Below, piece by piece: positions 8,157-16,637 of a stretch of DNA of 46,428 nt. The notes below the pieces were generated by a model. It searched no databases and was not told the DNA's origin. It saw nothing but the letters and a program-made list of their open reading frames with translations. The first letter of the stretch is position 1. Every line of letters starts with the position of its first letter. The stretch is taken from contig JAQTQQ010000009.1 of assembly GCA_028712175.1 (NCBI GenBank), positions 1 through 46,428 of the forward strand, in the 5' to 3' direction. This stretch comes from Candidatus Omnitrophota bacterium. GTDB lineage: Bacteria > Omnitrophota > Gorgyraeia > Gygaellales > Profunditerraquicolaceae. Both the position numbers and the translations under genes were made by a program.

Positions 8157-9068
8157 GTGAAAATAATCCGTGGAATAAATAAAATTAAGAGATATAGATT
8201 TGTAGTTGTTGCTTTGGGGGTTTTTGACGGGCTGCACCGTGGGCATCTAAGCATTTTGAAAGCAGCAGTTAAGAAAGCCAGGCAGATAAAAGGGACAAGT
8301 ATGGTGTTAACCTTTTGGCCGCATCCGCAAAAAAAAGAAAGCCTCTATTCTTTGGAGCACCGTTTGAGGCTGCTTGAAAGTATAGGCATAGATGTCTGTA
8401 TCATAATTAATTTTAATAAAAAATTCTCACAAATCAGAGCGCAAGATTTTATTAAAAATATATTGGTCGATAAAATTAACGCACGGCATATTTATATCGG
8501 TAGAAATTTTCGTTTTGGTTGGCAGGCAGAAGGTAATTATAATTTCTTGCAAAAAGAAGCTAAAATTCATAAATATAATATAAAGCTTTTTTCCACAATT
8601 CGCGTCGGCGGCAAACCGGTTAGCAGCACGGCTATAAGAAAATTAATCAGGAGAGGGGATTTAAAGGCAAGCGAAGAATTGCTTGGCCGTCCGGTCAGCG
8701 TCTTAGGTTCGGTAATTAAAGGCAGCTCGCTCGGCCGCAGGATAGGCTGCCCTACGGCAAATATTAATCCTCATCATGAGGTTATTCCTCCTGCTGGTAT
8801 TTATGCGGTTAGGATTATTTTCTCCGATAAAACCTATCGTGGTATATGTTATATCGGCCGCAGGCCTACGATATATGCTAAAAAAAGTCCGCTGCGCATA
8901 GAGGTGCACATCTTCGATTTCCACAAAAATATTTACGGTAAGTTTCTTGAAATCCAGTTTATAGAATTAATCCGTGCGGATCAAAAATTTGCTTCTCTGG
9001 CGGATTTAACAGCCCAAATTCAAAAAGACTTAATTTACTGCTCTAAGATTCTGCCTCCTTCTTCATAA
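8157..9068 (+). CDS. ribF: Bifunctional riboflavin kinase / FAD synthetase
   Basis: RibF phosphorylates riboflavin to FMN and adenylates FMN to FAD. The 303-residue product has the N-terminal adenylyltransferase domain with GVFDGLHRGH near residue 21, GRNFRFG, and the VSSTAIRKLI motif. The C-terminal kinase domain starts near residue 180, with the GCPTANI motif and the EVHIFDF strand that carries the catalytic glutamate. Start is GTG at 8157, six bases after the nrnA stop, with no clear ribosome site. No FMN riboswitch lies upstream, so control is probably through the operon. It is the last gene before the dcw promoter. Confidence 0.95.
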   Translation: MKIIRGINKIKRYRFVVVALGVFDGLHRGHLSILKAAVKKARQIKGTSMVLTFWPHPQKKESLYSLEHRLRLLESIGIDVCIIINFNKKFSQIRAQDFIKNILVDKINARHIYIGRNFRFGWQAEGNYNFLQKEAKIHKYNIKLFSTIRVGGKPVSSTAIRKLIRRGDLKASEELLGRPVSVLGSVIKGSSLGRRIGCPTANINPHHEVIPPAGIYAVRIIFSDKTYRGICYIGRRPTIYAKKSPLRIEVHIFDFHKNIYGKFLEIQFIELIRADQKFASLADLTAQIQKDLIYCSKILPPSS

Positions 9069-9098
9069 AAACCACAATACCTAGTCCTCAACCTGTCT

Positions 9099-9107
9099 TT
9101 ATCCACA
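9099..9107 (+). promoter_or_regulatory. Single DnaA-box match upstream of the dcw promoter
   Basis: TTATCCACA is a perfect match to the DnaA-box consensus and lies about 40 bases upstream of the mraZ -35 element. It stands alone, with no dnaA or dnaN gene and no cluster of boxes, so it is not evidence of an origin. The same 9-mer occurs at 14955-14963 inside murF, which shows that chance hits occur. Confidence 0.3.
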
Positions 9108-9144
9108 ATTGATTGTATTTATTGAATTTAGGCGAATTTTTTTC

Positions 9145-9173
9145 TTGACAAAGGGGAGGATTTTGTCTATACT
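9145..9173 (+). promoter_or_regulatory. Sigma-70-type promoter of the dcw cluster (PmraZ)
   Basis: A perfect -35 TTGACA (9145-9150) and a -10 TATACT (9168-9173) are separated by the optimal 17 bases. Transcription should start near 9180, about 40 bases before mraZ. This is among the best promoter matches in the window. Confidence 0.88.
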
Positions 9174-9183
9174 TTTGGTATTC

Positions 9184-9209
9184 AGTGGATAGAAGTGGAG
9201 TAAAGTGGA
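9184..9209 (+). promoter_or_regulatory. MraZ operator: three AGTGGA direct repeats
   Basis: AGTGGA occurs at 9184-9189, 9194-9199 and 9204-9209, exactly 10 bases apart, so all copies face the same side of the helix. MraZ is known to bind short GTGG-type repeats with 10-base spacing between its promoter and its own gene. The position just downstream of the predicted start of transcription suggests negative autoregulation of the dcw operon. Confidence 0.88.
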
Positions 9210-9221
9210 AGGAAAGAAAAA

Positions 9222-9659
9222 ATGTTCTATGGCGAGTTTGAACATTCAATAGACCGCAAGGGGCGCTTGATCCTGCCTGCTAAATTCCGCGAGGCTGCCA
9301 AAAATCAATTCGTTGAAAAATTTTTTGTTACCCGGGGCCTGGATAAATGTCTTTTTATGTTTTCCGAAGAAGAATGGCGTTCTCAGGAAAACAAATTTAA
9401 GACCATGTCATTTACTAAGCAGCAATCCCGTACTTTTAACCGCCTGCTTTTTAGCGGAGCTGTGGAAGTATCTTCCGATAAACAGGGCAGAATCTTGGTG
9501 CCGCAGTACCTGAAAGATTTTGCGGAAATCAAAAAGGATGTAATGATTGTAGGAGTTTCTAACCGTATCGAGATTTGGGCAAAAGACAAATGGCATGATT
9601 TCTACGCCAACAGCCGTCAGTCTTTTGAAGAGATCGCAGAAAAGTTAATGGACGTATAG
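9222..9659 (+). CDS. mraZ: Transcriptional regulator MraZ
   Basis: MraZ is an oligomeric DNA-binding protein that controls the dcw cluster. The 145-residue product has two AbrB-like half domains, each with the DxxGR signature: DRKGRLILP near residue 12 and DKQGRILVP near residue 88. The start MFYGEFEHSID is typical of the family. AAGGAAAG lies just upstream of the ATG. Its likely operator is present in its own leader. The stop codon directly abuts the rsmH start. Confidence 0.97.
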   Translation: MFYGEFEHSIDRKGRLILPAKFREAAKNQFVEKFFVTRGLDKCLFMFSEEEWRSQENKFKTMSFTKQQSRTFNRLLFSGAVEVSSDKQGRILVPQYLKDFAEIKKDVMIVGVSNRIEIWAKDKWHDFYANSRQSFEEIAEKLMDV

Positions 9660-10565
9660 ATGTTAGATGAGAAATTGATGCATGTGCCGGTGATGTTAGA
9701 TGAGGTATTGAATTATTTGAATCTTGCTCCCGGCAAAATAATCGTGGATGCGACTATGGGAACCGGAGGGCATTCTTTTGAAATATTGAAAAGAATTACT
9801 CCCGGAGGCAAGCTGGTTGGCATTGACCGGGATGAAGATTCATTGGCTATCTGCCGCCATAGGCTTGCTGAATTTAAAGATACCTGTGAATTCGTCCATG
9901 CTAATTTTGCTGATTTAGACCAGGTTTTAGAAAAGCTGGGCATAAAGGAAGTAGACGGTATAATCTTTGATTTGGGTATCTCCAGTTACCAGTTAAAAGA
10001 CGCGCAAAGAGGATTTAGTTTTCAAGAGGAGGGGCCGCTGGATATGCGTTTAGACAGAAGCAGCTATATTTCAGCATACGACCTGATAAATAATCTCAAT
10101 GAAAATGAGATCTCCCATTTGCTTTGGAGCTTCGGGCAGGAGCGCTGGCATAACCGTATTGCGCATTTATTGATTGAAGAGCGGAAACTGGAGCCTATTT
10201 CTTCAACTAAGCAATTAGCCGATTTAGTGATGCGCGCTATCCCCTATAGGTATCGCAAGAGCTATTACCGTATACATCCAGCTACACGGACTTTTCAGGC
10301 GGTGCGTATTGCCGTAAACCGTGAGTTAGAAATTTTAGAGAGTTCAGTCAGGAAAGCCGTTGCAATTTTGAAAAAGCAGGCTAGAATATGTGTTATTTCT
10401 TTTCATTCTTTGGAAGACCGCGTAATCAAACATACGTTTCGTGCGCTTAAGGCAGACGGATTAATCGATATTATTACAAGTAAGCCCCTGACTCCTGCGG
10501 ATAGCGAGGTAGAAAAAAATCCTTCTAGCCGTAGTTCTAAATTCAGGGTAGCACAGAGGATATAA
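9660..10565 (+). CDS. rsmH: 16S rRNA (cytosine(1402)-N(4))-methyltransferase
   Basis: RsmH (MraW) methylates N4 of C1402 in the 16S rRNA decoding centre, using SAM. The 301-residue product has the SAM-binding DATMGTGGHS loop near residue 30, the DLGISSYQL motif, and the C-terminal ISFHSLEDR motif. The core begins at HVPVMLDEV; the ATG at 9660 is immediately after the mraZ stop, and an internal ATG six codons later (9678) is an alternative start. It occupies its usual place as second gene of the cluster. Confidence 0.97.
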   Translation: MLDEKLMHVPVMLDEVLNYLNLAPGKIIVDATMGTGGHSFEILKRITPGGKLVGIDRDEDSLAICRHRLAEFKDTCEFVHANFADLDQVLEKLGIKEVDGIIFDLGISSYQLKDAQRGFSFQEEGPLDMRLDRSSYISAYDLINNLNENEISHLLWSFGQERWHNRIAHLLIEERKLEPISSTKQLADLVMRAIPYRYRKSYYRIHPATRTFQAVRIAVNRELEILESSVRKAVAILKKQARICVISFHSLEDRVIKHTFRALKADGLIDIITSKPLTPADSEVEKNPSSRSSKFRVAQRI

Positions 10566-10571
10566 AATAAT

Positions 10572-10940
10572 ATGAAACTGACCAAATTTCTTTCAACGGT
10601 AGTATTTATTACTTCTTTCTCTGTGCTTTATGTTTATCAGCAAAGCGAGATTTTCCGATTGGCTTACCTTGGCCAGAAAAAGCAAGCCCTCTTTACGGAA
10701 TTACTGGATAAGAATACCGCGTTAAGATATAATATCAATAAAAGCTCTTCTTTGGTAAAAATCGGCGGCAGGATTAATGAGACAAGCGAATTTCAGATGC
10801 CGGATAACTACCGGTTTGTTAAGTTTGTTTCTTCCAAAGAAGGTTTAAAACTTGCTGATCAGGACCAAAACAAGGAAGGGCTTTTAGCAAGGATTTTTAG
10901 CTTAAAGCGGGAAGCTCAGGCAAAGACAATTAACCCCTAA
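10572..10940 (+). CDS. ftsL: FtsL-like bitopic division protein
   Basis: FtsL is a single-pass membrane protein that, with FtsQ and FtsB, activates septal FtsWI. The 122-residue product has a membrane segment at about residues 4-20 and then a periplasmic helix (QQSEIFRLAYLGQKK) with FtsL-like spacing. The identification rests on topology, size and position between rsmH and ftsI, because FtsL sequences are poorly conserved. No FtsB homologue is in the window. The C-terminal tail after residue 75 is longer than in many FtsL proteins and looks unstructured. Confidence 0.75.
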   Translation: MKLTKFLSTVVFITSFSVLYVYQQSEIFRLAYLGQKKQALFTELLDKNTALRYNINKSSSLVKIGGRINETSEFQMPDNYRFVKFVSSKEGLKLADQDQNKEGLLARIFSLKREAQAKTINP

Positions 10941-10964
10941 TATTTATTACTCCTAGAAAATATA

Positions 10965-12662
10965 GTGTATATCAGTAATTATCGCCGAAGGAATGAGGCG
11001 GTATTTTTGGTTTTCTTTATTTTTCTGCTACTTTGTGTAGGCCGTCTTCTTTTTATCCAATTTTTCCGCTCCAGTTACCTTACTTCAATAGCTAATAAAC
11101 AACACAACCAGATTGTAGAACTTGAGCCGCGGCGCGGTACAATTTATGATTCTAATCTTAAGGCTCAGGCATTTAATATGTCCATGGACTCGCTTTATGC
11201 TGTTCCTAATGCGATTAAGGATAAAGAAAGCGTAATAAATAAACTGAATTCAATACTTGGCCTTAAACATAGCTATCTTGAAGATAGGCTAAACCGTAAG
11301 AAATCATTTATTTGGTTAGCGCGTAAAATTGCTCCTGATCAAGCAGCAGCGATTAAGAAATTAAATATTAAAGGATTAGATTTCTTAAAGGAAACCAAGC
11401 GTATTTATCCTAACAGCTATTTGGCAAGCCACATAATTGGTTTTAGCGGTATGGATAACGTGGGTCTTGAAGGCGTAGAAAGGACTTATGACAGGTATTT
11501 AAAAGGAGTCCCCGGCTGGGCTGTTTTTTTGCGCGATGCCCGTCAGAAAAAATTGGATATCTGGGAAAAGATGGTCGTTCCCGTTGACGGAGAGGATATA
11601 GTTTTAACTATCGATGAGGTTATTCAGTATATCGCAGAAAGAGAATTAGATAAGGCATTTAGAGATTTTAATGCCAAAGGCGCCAGTATCGTGGTGATGG
11701 ATCCGCATACAGGTAGAATTCTCGCCATTGCTAACCGGCCGACTTATGATTTAAATGACCATTCTCAAGTCAGTAAAGATGCTATGCGTAACCGGGCTAT
11801 CTGCGATCTATTGGAGCCAGGGAGCGTGTTTAAAATAGTTACTGCTTCTGCTGCCCTCGAAGAAAAGAAGATTACCGAGGAAGATGTAATTTTCTGTGAA
11901 AATGGCAGCTATAAAGTAGGCGGCCGCATACTGCATGACCACCGGCCGCATGGCTTGCTTACTTTTAGGCAGGTAATCGAAGAGTCCAGTAATATCGGTA
12001 CGGTTAAGGTTGCTCAGCGTTTGGGTCAGGATAAACTTTACCAGTACGTAAGGGCTTTTGGTTTTGGTTCTAAGTTAGGGATTGATATATCAGGTGAGAT
12101 ATCCGGCATAATTAACCCTCCGCGGCTTTGGTCGAAGACATCTATCACCGCTATACCTATGGGCCACGAGGTAGGGGTTACCGCCCTGCAATTAGCTAGT
12201 GCAATTTCGGTAATTGCTAACGGCGGGCAGTTAATGAAGCCTTATATCATTGATTCTGTGCGCGATAACCAGGGCCGCCTGATTAAACAGAATAAACCGG
12301 TATTAATCCATAAAGTTATTTCATTGGATACGGCTATGCGTATTAAGAAAATACTGACTGGAGTCATTGAGGAGGGAACCGGGAAATTAGCCAAAGTTAC
12401 CGGATTTAGCGCCGCAGGAAAAACCGGTACAGCCCAGAAAATTGAACCAGGCGGGGGCTACTCTCATAGTAAATACGTTGCTTCTTTTATCGGTTTTGCC
12501 CCGGCAGAAGACCCCATGCTGACTATTGTCGTTATAGTCGATGAGCCGCATCCATATTATTTTGGCGGCGTAGTGGCTGCCCCTGTGTTTCAAAAAGTTG
12601 CAAGAGATGCCATACGTTATATAAAAGGTAACGAATTTCCTGTAGAGGCTTTGGCTCAGTGA
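10965..12662 (+). CDS. ftsI: Peptidoglycan D,D-transpeptidase FtsI (PBP3)
   Basis: This class B penicillin-binding protein crosslinks septal peptidoglycan together with FtsW. The 565-residue product has a short cytosolic tail, one membrane segment (about 13-32), a pedestal domain beginning at RRGTIYD, and the transpeptidase domain. The active-site motifs are SVFK with the nucleophile Ser287, SSN at 341-343, and KTGT at 486-489. No PASTA domains follow, which fits a Gram-negative-type enzyme. The start is GTG at 10965, 24 bases after the ftsL-like gene, without a strong ribosome site. It is followed by a 73-base gap before murE, the largest gap inside the cluster. Confidence 0.95.
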   Translation: MYISNYRRRNEAVFLVFFIFLLLCVGRLLFIQFFRSSYLTSIANKQHNQIVELEPRRGTIYDSNLKAQAFNMSMDSLYAVPNAIKDKESVINKLNSILGLKHSYLEDRLNRKKSFIWLARKIAPDQAAAIKKLNIKGLDFLKETKRIYPNSYLASHIIGFSGMDNVGLEGVERTYDRYLKGVPGWAVFLRDARQKKLDIWEKMVVPVDGEDIVLTIDEVIQYIAERELDKAFRDFNAKGASIVVMDPHTGRILAIANRPTYDLNDHSQVSKDAMRNRAICDLLEPGSVFKIVTASAALEEKKITEEDVIFCENGSYKVGGRILHDHRPHGLLTFRQVIEESSNIGTVKVAQRLGQDKLYQYVRAFGFGSKLGIDISGEISGIINPPRLWSKTSITAIPMGHEVGVTALQLASAISVIANGGQLMKPYIIDSVRDNQGRLIKQNKPVLIHKVISLDTAMRIKKILTGVIEEGTGKLAKVTGFSAAGKTGTAQKIEPGGGYSHSKYVASFIGFAPAEDPMLTIVVIVDEPHPYYFGGVVAAPVFQKVARDAIRYIKGNEFPVEALAQ

Positions 12663-12735
12663 GTCATTTAACACTTTTCTTATTTAATTTATTAAAACAT
12701 ATGTTTATAATGAGTGAATAAATAGAAGGTTCGGG

Positions 12736-14151
12736 ATGAAAATTGCGGATATAACTATAAAAGGCATAACTTGTAAATCCAAGAATGTCAAAAGTGGTTT
12801 TGCCTTTGTGGCAATAAAAGGCAATCGCCAAGACGGAAGTGATTTTATAAAAGAAGCAATTTCTAGCGGCGCAAAGGTAGTAGTTGTGCAAAAGGGTTCC
12901 GGAAAAATAGAGCTTCCGGAGGGGGTTAAATTATTGCAAGTAAAAGATTGCCGTAAATTTCTGGCAGATGCCTGCGCTGAGTTCTTCAGGTTTCCTTCGC
13001 ATAAGCTTAAAGTTTTCGGTATTACAGGTACCAACGGTAAAACAACTATTTCATATTTAATTGAGGCTATCCTAAAAACATCAGGGTTTGACTGTGGAGT
13101 AATCGGCACAATCAATTACCGTTTTAGCAATAAAGTGGTTGCAGCTAAGAATACCACACCTTCTTCGGAAGAGCTTCAGGAACTGTTTGCGAAAATGCTC
13201 GATAGAAAAGTTAAATACTGCGCCCTGGAGGTTTCTTCCCATGCCCTGGACCAGGAGAGAGTAGCAGGGGTAAATTTTAAAGGGGCCATTTTTACCAATC
13301 TTACCCAGGACCACTTAGATTATCATGATAATTTCGAGAATTATTTTCTGGCTAAAGCAAAGCTTTTTCGAAGCTTAAAGGCCTCTGGAGTTGCGATAAT
13401 TAATAATGATGATAAATACGGCCGCAGGCTTAAGCGCCTCACTAAAGCCCGGATTATAACCTATGGGATAAAAAATAATTCGATGATTATGGCGAAAGAT
13501 ATTTTGTTAGGTAGCCGGGCTACGGAGTTTACTCTGGTTGCGCCGAAAATAAATATCAGGTTTAAAGCTAACCTTGTTGGCGTACATAATATTTATAATA
13601 TTTTAGCGGCTGTTGGATGGGGGATAAGCCAGAGGTTAAATATCAGGGCAATAAAGGGCGCAATTGAAAAATTCGAAAATGTTCCCGGAAGGCTGGAGAA
13701 GGTAAGCTGTAAAAACGGATATAGTATTTTTGTGGATTACGCGCATACGCCTGACGCTTTATTGAATGTAGTTAGAACATTAAGGGCAGTTGTAAGCGGC
13801 AGGATAATAGTAATTTTTGGCTGCGGAGGAGAGAGGGATAAGTTTAAGCGTCCTAAGATGGGTAAAGTGGTGACAGATTTGGCAGATTATGCGTTAATTA
13901 CCAGCGATAATCCGCGTTCCGAGGATCCTTGCCAGATAATCAAAGATATACAGAGCGGCATAGGCAAGGATAATTACTGCTTGGTTCCTGATCGCAGGCA
14001 AGCAATACGTAAAGGCGTATTAATGCTTAAAAAAGAAGACTGTTTGCTTATTGCAGGCAAGGGACATGAGGATTACCAGGCGGTGGAAGGTAAAACTTTG
14101 CATTTTAATGACAGGGAGGAAGCAGAGAAGTGTTTAGTGTTGAAGAAATAG
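12736..14151 (+). CDS. murE: UDP-MurNAc-tripeptide synthetase MurE (meso-DAP type)
   Basis: MurE adds the third amino acid to UDP-MurNAc-L-Ala-D-Glu using ATP. The 471-residue product has the ATP loop GTNGKTT at 98-104, the EVSSHAL motif, and the DYAHTPD segment. The substrate-selecting motif reads DNPR at 391-394, the form found in meso-diaminopimelate-adding enzymes; lysine-adding enzymes differ there. This implies DAP-type peptidoglycan. The end of the gene overlaps murF by 22 bases. AGAAGG lies about 8 bases upstream of the start. Confidence 0.97.
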   Translation: MKIADITIKGITCKSKNVKSGFAFVAIKGNRQDGSDFIKEAISSGAKVVVVQKGSGKIELPEGVKLLQVKDCRKFLADACAEFFRFPSHKLKVFGITGTNGKTTISYLIEAILKTSGFDCGVIGTINYRFSNKVVAAKNTTPSSEELQELFAKMLDRKVKYCALEVSSHALDQERVAGVNFKGAIFTNLTQDHLDYHDNFENYFLAKAKLFRSLKASGVAIINNDDKYGRRLKRLTKARIITYGIKNNSMIMAKDILLGSRATEFTLVAPKINIRFKANLVGVHNIYNILAAVGWGISQRLNIRAIKGAIEKFENVPGRLEKVSCKNGYSIFVDYAHTPDALLNVVRTLRAVVSGRIIVIFGCGGERDKFKRPKMGKVVTDLADYALITSDNPRSEDPCQIIKDIQSGIGKDNYCLVPDRRQAIRKGVLMLKKEDCLLIAGKGHEDYQAVEGKTLHFNDREEAEKCLVLKK

Positions 14152-15485
14152 TCAAGGCAACAACCGGCAAGCTTATTCATGGGAGTTTTAAGGACCGGGT
14201 ATCGGGTATTTCCACCGATTCAAGAAAATTAAAACCGCAGGAGGCATTTTTAGCTTTAAAAGGCAATAATTTTGACGGCCATGATTTTATCGAAGAATCA
14301 TTAAAGTCAAATATTTCTGCTCTAATCGTAGAAAGAGTGCCTGATCATTTACCGTTACATCAGGTAGCGCTGATTAAGGTTAAAGATACCGCTTTAGCAT
14401 TAGGTAACATTGCCCGTTTTCAAAGGCAGAAATTTAATGTACCGGTTATTGCAATTACGGGTTCAAATGGGAAAACTACAACCAAGGAGATGGTTGCTTG
14501 GGTTTTATCTTTAAATTCAAAAGTGTTGAAAACTGAAGGGACAAAGAATAACCAGATAGGCCTTCCTCAGACCTTAATCCAGCTTAGCCAAAAAGATGAT
14601 TTTGCGGTAGTTGAAATTGGCACTAATCATTTCGGTGAAGTGGATTATTTGGCTAAAATTGCCAAGCCCAATATCGGTATAATTACCAATATTGGATTAA
14701 GCCATATAGAGTTTTTAAATAACCTAAGAGGGGTTTTGAAAGAAAAATCAAGCTTGCTGGATAATTTAGCCCAACCGGCGTTTGCCGTTGTTAATGCCGA
14801 CGACAAACTGCTTAAAGGTATAATTACTCAGAATAATAAAAGAAAACACGTCTTTAGTTATGGAATTCATGAAAAAAGCGATTTTTCTGCCTCCGTAATT
14901 AGGCTTAAAGGCGGCAAGCTAGAATTCAAAGTCAACAGAAAATTTGATTTTGCGTTATCCACATTAGGATATTATAATACTTATAATGCTTTGGGGGCGA
15001 TTTCAATTGGGCGTCTGTTGGGACTAGGTTATCCTGAAATGAGCTGCCGTCTGGCTGCCTTTAAGTTCCCCAAAGGCAGGCTTAATCTCGTTGATTTTAA
15101 AGGATTGAAGTTTATCGATGATACTTATAATTCTAACCCGCTTTCCTTAAGAGCTGCACTGGCAGCTTTAGATGGTGTCAGGTGTAAGGGTAAAAAGATT
15201 TTAATCATGGGCGATATGCTGGAGCTAGGAAAGCAAAAAGAGTTATTGCATAGGCAAATTGCAAGGAGTATAACTAATACGTGCGATATCCTTTTGACAG
15301 TAGGCTCGCTCGCCCGGTTTACTGCCGAAGCAGCCGAAAAAATCGGTTTTAAAAACGTATTTTGCTGCGATAGTTCAGAAGAGGCCAGGAATTTGCTGTT
15401 TAATAAGATTTCTCCGGGCCCTTGTGATTTTATTCTTGTAAAGGGTTCACGGGCGATGAGGATGGAAGAAATTTTTTCTGTTTAA
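14130..15485 (+). CDS. murF: UDP-MurNAc-tripeptide:D-Ala-D-Ala ligase MurF
   Basis: MurF adds the D-Ala-D-Ala dipeptide made by Ddl (encoded downstream) to the cytosolic precursor. The 451-residue product has the Mur ligase N-domain, the ATP loop GSNGKTT at 111-117, EIGTNHFGE, the DDTYNSNP motif and a C-terminal domain. The start is GTG at 14130, inside the end of murE, with GGGAGGA about 10 bases upstream, so translation is coupled. The length is normal. Confidence 0.96.
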   Translation: MFSVEEIVKATTGKLIHGSFKDRVSGISTDSRKLKPQEAFLALKGNNFDGHDFIEESLKSNISALIVERVPDHLPLHQVALIKVKDTALALGNIARFQRQKFNVPVIAITGSNGKTTTKEMVAWVLSLNSKVLKTEGTKNNQIGLPQTLIQLSQKDDFAVVEIGTNHFGEVDYLAKIAKPNIGIITNIGLSHIEFLNNLRGVLKEKSSLLDNLAQPAFAVVNADDKLLKGIITQNNKRKHVFSYGIHEKSDFSASVIRLKGGKLEFKVNRKFDFALSTLGYYNTYNALGAISIGRLLGLGYPEMSCRLAAFKFPKGRLNLVDFKGLKFIDDTYNSNPLSLRAALAALDGVRCKGKKILIMGDMLELGKQKELLHRQIARSITNTCDILLTVGSLARFTAEAAEKIGFKNVFCCDSSEEARNLLFNKISPGPCDFILVKGSRAMRMEEIFSV

Positions 15486-15541
15486 GATAAGCCGCCCGCG
15501 GAGGGAAAATATAAGATTTTGAGTTTTGTGCTAATATAATT

Positions 15542-16630
15542 ATGCTTTACCACTTACTTTATCCGCTCAGAGATTTTATTTCTGTTTTTAACTTATTCCG
15601 TTACATTACCTTCCGTGCGGCAATGGCTGCCTTAACAGCTTTTGTGCTTAGCTTAATTTTTGGCCCGCCGCTGATTAAAAAACTAAAGTCCCTGAAAATA
15701 GGAGAGAAAATAAATAAAGCTGATAGCTTAAAGCTTGATGATTTACATCGCCATAAACAGAGCACGCCTACGATGGGTGGTATATTGATATTAGGTGCGG
15801 TTATAATTTCAACCTTGCTTTGGGCTGATATCTCTCAGCGCTATATTTGGATTGTTTTATTCTCGACGGTATGGCTTGGGCTTACCGGTTTTGCGGATGA
15901 TTATTTAAAGCAGGCGAAGAAAAAAGCAGGCGGCTTATCATCAAGCATAAAATTAACCAGCCAGATTGTTTTGGGCTTGATTTTGGGTATTATTTTAATT
16001 ATGAATGCTCAGCATAATGTTAACCTTGAGATTCCTTTTTTAAAAGGAGTCAATTTTGATTTGGACGGTTTGTATATTTTATTTGTAATAATCGTAATTG
16101 CCGGATCCTCTAATGCTGTAAACCTTACTGACGGTCTGGACGGGCTTGCTATTGGTATTGTGGTGATGGTAGGTATTGCTTTCAGCCTGCTTTGTTATGT
16201 TTCCGGGAATATGAATTTGAGCGAGTATCTTTTGATTCCTTATATTAAAGGGGCAGGTGAGTTGACTATTTTTTGCGCAAGTATTGTCGGGGCGGGATTA
16301 GGTTTTCTTTGGTTTAACTGTTATCCTGCTTCAATCTTTATGGGAGATGTCGGCTCGCTTGCTTTGGGAGGGGCTATCGGAACCGTTGCCCTGTTAATTA
16401 AAAAAGAGCTGCTGCTTATAATCGTAGGCGGCATATTTGTTGTTGAGGCGCTTTCGGTTATATTGCAGGTAGCTTCTTTTAAATTGACTAAAAAGCGAAT
16501 TTTTAGGATTGCACCTCTGCATCACCATTTCCAGTTTCTGGATTGGCCTGAGAATAAGGTAATTGTCAGGTTCTGGATTATCGCAGGACTACTTGCCCTC
16601 TTTACGCTGGTTACCTTAAAGATCAGATAA
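15542..16630 (+). CDS. mraY: Phospho-MurNAc-pentapeptide transferase MraY
   Basis: MraY moves phospho-MurNAc-pentapeptide onto undecaprenyl phosphate, making lipid I at the inner face of the membrane. The 362-residue protein has about ten hydrophobic segments. Key motifs are TPTMGG near residue 75, the paired aspartates at 119-120 in GFADDY, NLTDGLDGLA at 194-203, and LHHHFQ near the C-terminus. The N-terminus aligns with full-length family members, so the ATG at 15542 is right. It lacks a well-spaced ribosome site; a GGAGGG lies too far upstream. A 56-base gap separates it from murF. Confidence 0.97.
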   Translation: MLYHLLYPLRDFISVFNLFRYITFRAAMAALTAFVLSLIFGPPLIKKLKSLKIGEKINKADSLKLDDLHRHKQSTPTMGGILILGAVIISTLLWADISQRYIWIVLFSTVWLGLTGFADDYLKQAKKKAGGLSSSIKLTSQIVLGLILGIILIMNAQHNVNLEIPFLKGVNFDLDGLYILFVIIVIAGSSNAVNLTDGLDGLAIGIVVMVGIAFSLLCYVSGNMNLSEYLLIPYIKGAGELTIFCASIVGAGLGFLWFNCYPASIFMGDVGSLALGGAIGTVALLIKKELLLIIVGGIFVVEALSVILQVASFKLTKKRIFRIAPLHHHFQFLDWPENKVIVRFWIIAGLLALFTLVTLKIR

Positions 16631-16637
16631 ATTATTT

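Noticed and set aside
8151-8160. FMN riboswitch before ribF
   Set aside because: Only six bases separate nrnA from ribF, so there is no room.
9069-9144. Replication origin near mraZ
   Set aside because: One DnaA box, no dnaA/dnaN/gidA genes and no AT-rich repeats; not enough.
12683-12711. TATAAT at 12706-12711 before murE, possible internal promoter
   Set aside because: The -10 is perfect but the best -35 at 17 bases (TTTAAT) is poor and the gap is AT-rich, so I would not call it without transcript data.
14955-14963. Second TTATCCACA match
   Set aside because: It lies inside murF coding sequence and is most likely chance.
15535-15540. TATAAT directly before the mraY start
   Set aside because: No -35 element at a usable distance, and transcription would begin inside the gene.
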